This document shows positions 59,204 to 64,000 of a stretch of DNA of 64,000 bases, in pieces. Both the position numbers and the translations under genes were made by a program. The stretch's first letter is position 1. Each line of letters begins with the position of its first letter. This stretch comes from Rhodococcus sp. ARC_M6 (GTDB taxonomy: Bacteria > Actinomycetota > Actinomycetes > Mycobacteriales > Mycobacteriaceae). Below the pieces are notes generated by a model that was given only the letters and a program-made list of their open reading frames with translations, was not told the DNA's origin and made no database searches. Location: positions 62,001-126,000 of the forward strand of contig NZ_JALGQH010000001.1 of assembly GCF_022810305.1 (NCBI RefSeq). The letters are read 5' to 3'.

Positions 59204-60160
59204 ATGAGTCTTCACATGTCTCGATTCTTTCCGGTCGGGGACGGACGCGTAGCCCGTCTTCCTCGGCGCACCGCGGCGGTGTTCACCGCGCTGCCGGCTG
59301 CACTGCTCCTCGCGGCCTCGGGTGCATTACTCGCACCCAGCATTGCCTCAGCCGCTCCGGGTGACGACATCACCGACTCGTGCCTGGAGATGTCCCAGAA
59401 CGGCGGGGCCTGGTTTGCTCCGAGCACCTTCGGCCCCGTCGGTACGGACTACGTTCCGGTCCCCGGGGACTCCGGCACAGTGCTGACCTTCGATGTTCGC
59501 AACACCTGCGACGTACCCGCGACCCTCACCCTCTTCAGCCAGGGCTGGTCGGTTACCGACGGCGGCACTGCGACCGTGCAGGGCCAGATCGGCAGCCAGA
59601 AGGGGCAGCAGGTTCAGATCGGTCCCGGTGTGAACTCGGCAACTCGCATTGAGTTGGCGAAGAAACCTGTCACGACGAATGTCGGCGTGCAGATCGGGTT
59701 CATCCTGGGCATTCCCGGTGGTGAGGTTGTGCAGGGCAACGAGATCAATGGCGGTTGGAATCTCGAGCTCATCGAGGACGAGCCCGTCGTGGTGGTGGCA
59801 CCCGCTGCGCCCACCGGCCTGACCCTCGACGCGGCCGAGGTCGAGACGGGTACTCCGGTCACGGTTTCCGGTACGGCCGAGTCCGGCAGCACCGTCACCG
59901 TGACCGGCGGCGGCAAGAGCTGCACCGCCACAGCGGACACGAACGGCAACTTCAGTTGCCAGCTGACGATTACCGAGGTCGGTAGCCATCCGATCACCGC
60001 TACCGCGAGCAATGCCGGCGGCACCAGCCAGGCCTCGACTGCAGTCACGGTGAAGGTCACGGCAGAAACCACCGATCCAGGCACCGGCAGTCTCGGGAGC
60101 CTCGGCAGCAGCAGCGGTTCCCTCGGCAGCCTGGACATTTTCGGCAGCCTCGGCAGCTAG
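59204..60160 (+). CDS. Protein A of SipW cluster 2: secreted, Ig-like domain
   Basis: 318 residues from the ATG at 59204 (ATG 59216 is an alternative; a GTG at 59150 would add an implausible leader). Signal and mature part closely match the protein at 9606 (APGDDITDSCLEMSQNGG; KSCTATADTNGNFSCQLT). The C-terminal tail is longer (GSLGSLGSSSGSLGSLDIFGSLGS region), ending in the same GSLGS. First gene of the duplicated cluster. Confidence 0.87.
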   Translation: MSLHMSRFFPVGDGRVARLPRRTAAVFTALPAALLLAASGALLAPSIASAAPGDDITDSCLEMSQNGGAWFAPSTFGPVGTDYVPVPGDSGTVLTFDVRNTCDVPATLTLFSQGWSVTDGGTATVQGQIGSQKGQQVQIGPGVNSATRIELAKKPVTTNVGVQIGFILGIPGGEVVQGNEINGGWNLELIEDEPVVVVAPAAPTGLTLDAAEVETGTPVTVSGTAESGSTVTVTGGGKSCTATADTNGNFSCQLTITEVGSHPITATASNAGGTSQASTAVTVKVTAETTDPGTGSLGSLGSSSGSLGSLDIFGSLGS

Positions 60161-60196
60161 TCGTTCGCGACTCGCCGGACATTCAGTAATGCCCCT

Positions 60197-60220
60197 GGGC
60201 AGGGGCGAGAGTCCCTGCCC
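60197..60220 (+). terminator. Hairpin between protein A2 and B2 (attenuator or terminator)
   Basis: GGGCAGGG (60197-60204) pairs with CCCTGCCC (60213-60220), followed by CACAAAAAAC. It may reduce read-through from A2 into the rest of the cluster. Confidence 0.5.
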
Positions 60221-60384
60221 CACAAAAAACTTCAGCTGATGCGCTCCGGCGTATTGCACAGCTGACTCGACCCGAGCCATCGGGTTGGACCACGAGGGAT
60301 GGCCGAATCGAGGCCGGACCTTTCGATCTGCCGACAGTGCACTCCCGCACTGGCGTTGGTTGTTCAAGAAAAAGGACACATCAG

Positions 60385-60894
60385 ATGAAGAAGACCACCA
60401 AGGGCGCTATCGCTGCTGGCGCTGCTGCACTGCTCCTCACCGGCGGCGCGGGCACGATGGCTGCGTGGAACGCATCGACTGGCACCAGCGGAGCAGCGAC
60501 CGTCACCGCTGGCTCTTTGTCGATCAGCGAAGCTCCGGGCACGGGTGTGTGGAAGCTCGGCACTGCAGCGTTCGACCCGGCCACCCAAAAGATTGTTCCC
60601 GGTGACGTTGTTACCTACAGCGCTACCTACAACTACACCCTCGTCGGCACCAACCTCAAGGCCACGCTGAAGCCGTCGCTCAGTGGTCTCACCGGGACTG
60701 CCAATGCGCTGCAGGCGCAGCTCACCGTCGCCAATGCGAACGGTGCGGATGAGGTGGTCACCGCATCTGGTACCCGGACGATCACCACCAGCATCACCTT
60801 CGACCCGAAGGATGGCACGTTCGATAACTCCGCTCAGGGTCAGTCCGTCACCCTCTCCGGCGGCGCGGTCACCCTCGAGCAGAAGCTCTCCTAG
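60385..60894 (+). CDS. Protein B of cluster 2: alternate-signal exported protein (RER_14450-like)
   Basis: 169 residues; AAAGGACA precedes the ATG at 60385. The signal region is almost identical to B1 (KKTTKGAIAAGAAALLL...TMAAWNAST), with Ala for Ser before Trp. The C-terminal SLSGGAVTLEQKLS is also shared, while the central part differs clearly from B1 (VANANGADEVVTASGTRTI). The 26-bp spacer and start of protein C are identical to those in cluster 1. Confidence 0.87.
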   Translation: MKKTTKGAIAAGAAALLLTGGAGTMAAWNASTGTSGAATVTAGSLSISEAPGTGVWKLGTAAFDPATQKIVPGDVVTYSATYNYTLVGTNLKATLKPSLSGLTGTANALQAQLTVANANGADEVVTASGTRTITTSITFDPKDGTFDNSAQGQSVTLSGGAVTLEQKLS

Positions 60895-60919
60895 TAATCC
60901 GTAACCAGAAGAAGGTCAC

Positions 60920-61471
60920 GTGAAAACCCAGTACAAATGGGCGATCGCAGCGTCGTCGGTTCTGCTCATCGGGTTCGTCTCGGTGCAGCAGACCGGTGCG
61001 CTGTGGCGCGATTCAGTAGAAGCGACCGGCGGCGGCACCATCACAGCCGGTTTGCTCGACATCTCCGCAGGCACCGACGGGGTCAAGCAGTTCAACCTCG
61101 ACGGGTTCAAGCTGGAGAACAAGGGCCCGGGCGACAGCATTCAGATGCCCCTGCCGGTGATCAACTCCGGCAACGTGCAGATGAGCTACACGCTGTCCGA
61201 TGTGGTGCTCAACGGCGCCACACCTCCGCCACTCACCCTGCGTGTGACGAAGGTGGCCAATGAGGCGGCCTGCACCGCAATCAGCGATGGGGGCACTGAC
61301 GTGCTCTACAGCGGTGCCATGGACGGCGCGGCCTTTGCTCAGTCCCAACTTGTCCCGGCCGGTCAGATGCAGGTGCTGTGCCTGCGGGCCACCCTGGATC
61401 CGGGCGCGGCAGCGGCTCAGGAGTCCAACGCCACGTTCACCTTCGCTGCAAGCTCGGTTAGCCAGCAATGA
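60920..61471 (+). CDS. Protein C of cluster 2: alternate-signal exported protein
   Basis: 183 residues, GTG start with AGAAGG upstream, SipW-class motif TGALWRDS. About 80% identical to C1; the first 85 bp including the leader are identical, and differences concentrate in the centre (VLNGATPPPLTLRVTKV). The stop overlaps the peptidase ATG (ATGA). Confidence 0.85.
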   Translation: MKTQYKWAIAASSVLLIGFVSVQQTGALWRDSVEATGGGTITAGLLDISAGTDGVKQFNLDGFKLENKGPGDSIQMPLPVINSGNVQMSYTLSDVVLNGATPPPLTLRVTKVANEAACTAISDGGTDVLYSGAMDGAAFAQSQLVPAGQMQVLCLRATLDPGAAAAQESNATFTFAASSVSQQ

Positions 61472-62217
61472 CAATCACCGCGAGAAGTCGCCGCGCGGGC
61501 GACCATACCGAGGGATCTCCTCGGCATGCAGCCCCCGCACGAGTACCGGATCAGCACCAGCATCCTGCTGACGATAGGGACGAGAAGACCACGATCTGGT
61601 GGTGGACTCGCACCATCGTCTCGTGGGTGCTGCTGCTGCTGATGGTCGGGCTTCTCGCGGTGATGGTCGTTATTCCCCGGCTCACCGGCTCGACCGCGTA
61701 CACGGTGCTCACCGGCTCGATGGAACCGACGATGCCTCCGGGCACGCTCATCGTCGTCAAGCGGACCCCGAATGAGGACCTGAACACAGGGGACGTGATC
61801 ACGTTCCAGCCCGTCTCCGGCGAGCCCGGGGTGGTGACCCACCGCATCGAGGGCATCTACTACACCGGGGAAGGTGAGCGTCGCATCCACACCCGCGGCG
61901 ACAACAACCCCATCGCAGACTCGTGGTCGCTGGTGCCCGAACAGATCCGGGGTCGGGTCATCTACTCGGTGCCATATCTCGGTCGGGTGAACACGGTGAT
62001 CAACGGCCAGTCGCGATCGATTCTCATCACCGGCGTTGCGGTGGCCTTGGGTGGATACGCGGTGTGGATGGTGATCAGCGGACTGCTCGACAAGCGCCGT
62101 GAGAACGGTGTGGACGGGGGACCGGCCGACGAACAGGGTTCCGACGCAGACGACTTGCAGGCTCATGCCATGCCGGTATCAACCACTGAAACGAAAATAG
62201 GTCACGAGAATGTCTAA
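61468..62217 (+). CDS. sipW: SipW/Sec11-type signal peptidase I (first of cluster 2)
   Basis: 249 residues, as in cluster 1. Ser84 (TGSMEPTM), His125 (VVTHRI) and Asp145 (RGDNNP) are conserved. Residues 1-7 and everything after about 40 are nearly identical to the copy at 11806, but residues 8-40 of the cytoplasmic tail are unrelated. It overlaps protein D by 8 bp. Confidence 0.93.
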   Translation: MTITARSRRAGDHTEGSPRHAAPARVPDQHQHPADDRDEKTTIWWWTRTIVSWVLLLLMVGLLAVMVVIPRLTGSTAYTVLTGSMEPTMPPGTLIVVKRTPNEDLNTGDVITFQPVSGEPGVVTHRIEGIYYTGEGERRIHTRGDNNPIADSWSLVPEQIRGRVIYSVPYLGRVNTVINGQSRSILITGVAVALGGYAVWMVISGLLDKRRENGVDGGPADEQGSDADDLQAHAMPVSTTETKIGHENV

Positions 62218-62794
62218 CAACCAGCAATCGCGCGACAACGCGCGCTTCGGGTCGGGGATGCGCGGCCGTTTAGGCGAAACCGGCTGGACCCGTGCTCGGG
62301 CCGTTCTCTCTCTCGGCATGGTCTTGGGTCTCGGCGGGGTCGGAACGATGGCGGCGTGGTCCGACAGCGCTACCGCGACCACCGGGGTCTTCAGTACCTC
62401 GTCGGTCCAGATGAAGGTGAATGACCAGCGGCCCACTGCCGTCTACGCGGCGCTCGCCAAGTCCAGCATGCGGCTTGGTGAGAGCACGGCGGGTCAGGTC
62501 AAGGTCCAGAACACGGGCACGATCAACTTCAATTGGGTTGTGGCCAAGGCGTTTACCGGACCTGCGGACCTGGTCGACAAGCTGACTATGAGCGTGCACA
62601 AGACCGGTGCCAACAGTGGCGGTGCCTGCACGGGAGCCGTGATCAGCGGAGCTGGCGGTACTCTCGCGGCCGGAGCCGAGGAAACAGTGTGCATCCAGGT
62701 CAAGCTTGCTTCGGATGCCGGCATCAATGCGCGGTTCAAGATCGCCCAACTCGGCTTCAACTTCACCGCCGAAGGCGTTGTACCTACGCCATGA
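62210..62794 (+). CDS. Protein D of cluster 2: alternate-signal exported protein
   Basis: 194 residues, same length as D1 and about 85-90% identical. Signal motif TMAAWSDSAT; Cys in GGACTGA and ETVCIQV. Changes cluster in residues 65-95 and 140-155. It is flanked and overlapped by the two peptidases as in cluster 1. Confidence 0.87.
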   Translation: MSNNQQSRDNARFGSGMRGRLGETGWTRARAVLSLGMVLGLGGVGTMAAWSDSATATTGVFSTSSVQMKVNDQRPTAVYAALAKSSMRLGESTAGQVKVQNTGTINFNWVVAKAFTGPADLVDKLTMSVHKTGANSGGACTGAVISGAGGTLAAGAEETVCIQVKLASDAGINARFKIAQLGFNFTAEGVVPTP

Positions 62795-63393
62795 CAGTCA
62801 CCACCGATGGGCCGGCTGCGCCCGGCCGCAGCCGAGGCAAGGAGATCGCGCTCAATGTTGCCGCGGTCGCCGGGCTGATCTGCATCATCGCCACTCTCGC
62901 CTCGATGTTGTTCGGCATCAAGCCCCTGGTGTTTCGCTCGGGCTCGATGTCGCCGGAGATCTCTACCGGCGCACTGGCTCTGGCCAAGACCGTCCCTGCG
63001 ACAGAACTGACCGTCGGGGATGTGGTCAGCGTCAACAACGACCAGGGCGTGCGGATCACCCATCGCGTGGACAGTCTCGAATTGACTGGTGGGGTCGAGG
63101 TGATCGCCACCCTCAAGGGTGATGCCAACAATGGTCCCGACCGCCTGCCCTACGTGATCACCGAAGCGGACCGTGTCTTCTTTCATGTCGGTGGTCTCGG
63201 TTACGTCGTGGCTTGGCTGTCCAGCCCGCTTGCCATCTTTCTCGGCGGCGGTCTGGTAGGCGCTGTGCTTGTCATTGCATTCGGAAAATCGAAAGACCGA
63301 CGCTTGGCCCCTTCCGGTGCCGGCACTACGAACGACGCCCCCGTCGACTCTCACGAAACCCGCGGGGACCTTCAGGAGGCTCACAATGTTTGA
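62791..63393 (+). CDS. Second SipW/Sec11-type signal peptidase of cluster 2
   Basis: 200 residues, one more than its copy at 13129 owing to an insertion near the start (MTVTTDGPAAPGRSRGKE). Ser52, His91 and Asp111 are conserved. The last 183 bp of the gene, together with the start of the next gene, belong to a 213-bp stretch identical to cluster 1. Confidence 0.92.
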   Translation: MTVTTDGPAAPGRSRGKEIALNVAAVAGLICIIATLASMLFGIKPLVFRSGSMSPEISTGALALAKTVPATELTVGDVVSVNNDQGVRITHRVDSLELTGGVEVIATLKGDANNGPDRLPYVITEADRVFFHVGGLGYVVAWLSSPLAIFLGGGLVGAVLVIAFGKSKDRRLAPSGAGTTNDAPVDSHETRGDLQEAHNV

Positions 63394-63423
63394 TCTGCGA
63401 CGTGCTCGCGCCGGCAAGCTGTC
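63211..63423 (+). repeat. 213-bp tract identical to 13546-13758
   Basis: By-eye comparison finds no difference between 63211-63423 and 13546-13758, including codon third positions. The tract covers the end of the second peptidase and the start of protein E, with one mismatch just outside each edge. Confidence 0.8.
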
Positions 63424-64000
63424 CGTGCGATCCTTGATCGCTGTTGCCGGTGTTGCCGCAGCGACCTTCGGACTGGCGCAGGCCACGGGGACGATGGCTA
63501 ACCCCACGGATGCCGTCAGTACCACGGGGTCACAGTTGGCGACGGGCAACTTCTATCCGACACTGATCACCCCCCAGGTCACCTGCAAAGAACTTGGAAC
63601 CGCTGGAATTAAGCGCGTAACCGTTTCTTGGGGTGCAGTGCAGGGCGCGACGCAATACCGCTTGAAGATCGTCAGGGACAACAACCCCAATGAGGTGTTG
63701 GCGAACGATGTGTACCCCGCCAGCCAGCTTTCGCGAACTGATTTTCGAATCTCGTCGTACAAGGGCGCCTATGCGCGCGTGTATACGATCAATAATGGCG
63801 TTGAATCATCAGGTTGGCGAGGCATTGGGATTCAGAGTGCAACCGGCGTTGACACGTGGTGCACGAACAACCCTTCCTATAGTGCCAACCAGACATGGGA
63901 GGATACCCACGTCTGGGATCCGGCAACGCCGGACCCCAATGGCTCCGCAGCACGGGGGGTGGCACCCGAGGCGATGGAGATGGATTCCGATCAGGACGTG
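63386..64000 (+). CDS. Protein E of cluster 2 (3' end outside window)
   Basis: 205 codons are present before the window ends. Residues 1-55 match E1 (MFDLRRARAGKLSVRSLIAVAG...TMANPTDA). The FnIII-like region that follows (KRVTVSWGAVQGATQYRLKIVRD) is strongly diverged, and similarity returns at HVWDPATPDPNGSAARGVAPE. The Thr/Pro stalk and C-terminal domain, if present, lie beyond 64000. Confidence 0.85.
   Translation, partial: MFDLRRARAGKLSVRSLIAVAGVAAATFGLAQATGTMANPTDAVSTTGSQLATGNFYPTLITPQVTCKELGTAGIKRVTVSWGAVQGATQYRLKIVRDNNPNEVLANDVYPASQLSRTDFRISSYKGAYARVYTINNGVESSGWRGIGIQSATGVDTWCTNNPSYSANQTWEDTHVWDPATPDPNGSAARGVAPEAMEMDSDQDV

Overview
The window looks like a chromosomal segment of a high-GC mycolic-acid actinobacterium, most likely Rhodococcus close to R. 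erythropolis. Pointers are a complete yrbEAB-mceABCDEF import operon, the ipdAB/ipdC/echA20 steroid C/D-ring genes, an endoglycoceramidase of the kind described from Rhodococcus, and exported proteins that I recall as the 'RER_14450' alternate-signal family. The species is inferred, not proven. No rRNA, tRNA, CRISPR array, insertion sequence or phage gene was recognised.

Layout. 1-940: end-truncated LysR regulator. 941-1928: gene-free, with regulatory motifs and a short endoglycoceramidase-like remnant. 1929-17303: a large surface-protein island. It holds four Ig-like repeat proteins on the plus strand, a secreted protein on the minus strand, a seven-gene SipW-type secretion cluster (9606-14770), and a fifth Ig-repeat protein on the minus strand that is an inverted paralogue of the first. 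17945-21621: Tat-exported phospholipase C and endoglycoceramidase. 21828-22118: BldC-like regulator. 22194-31918: ten-gene mce operon ending in an MpaB-type oxygenase. 32229-33479: tandem-domain TetR regulator. 33775-35701: copper-chaperone-like protein and DHA2 exporter. 35783-40319: steroid ring-degradation genes. 40383-47313: M13 peptidase, DUF559 protein, small secreted protein, intradiol-dioxygenase-like lipoprotein, thioesterase, two pirins. 47449-51383: aldehyde dehydrogenase/SDR pair divergent from TetR/AhpD-like genes. 51323-54534: two membrane-anchored DUF916-like proteins alternating with two small WxL-like secreted proteins. 55002-58171: TetR, EamA transporter, amidohydrolase. 59204-64000: a second copy of the SipW-type cluster, cut by the window end.

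How the parts fit. The most unusual content is the surface system. Each copy of the cluster encodes a conventionally secreted protein (A), four small proteins with SipW-class signal peptides or variants of them (B, C, D, E), and two different Ser-His-Asp type signal peptidases. All genes are in one direction and mostly overlap or nearly abut. The secreted Ig-repeat proteins and the A proteins end in a common C-terminal tail (GSLGSL...IFGS or GSLGS-COOH). A conserved 31-bp element containing TGCA...CCAAA...AACTTGACAG sits upstream of most of these genes and of the phospholipase. I infer a co-regulated cell-surface (perhaps fibre-like) assembly, duplicated with gene conversion and with divergent, possibly diversifying, segments. 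The lipid-active genes around it (phospholipase C, endoglycoceramidase, Mce importer, steroid catabolism) fit a lipid-scavenging soil lifestyle.
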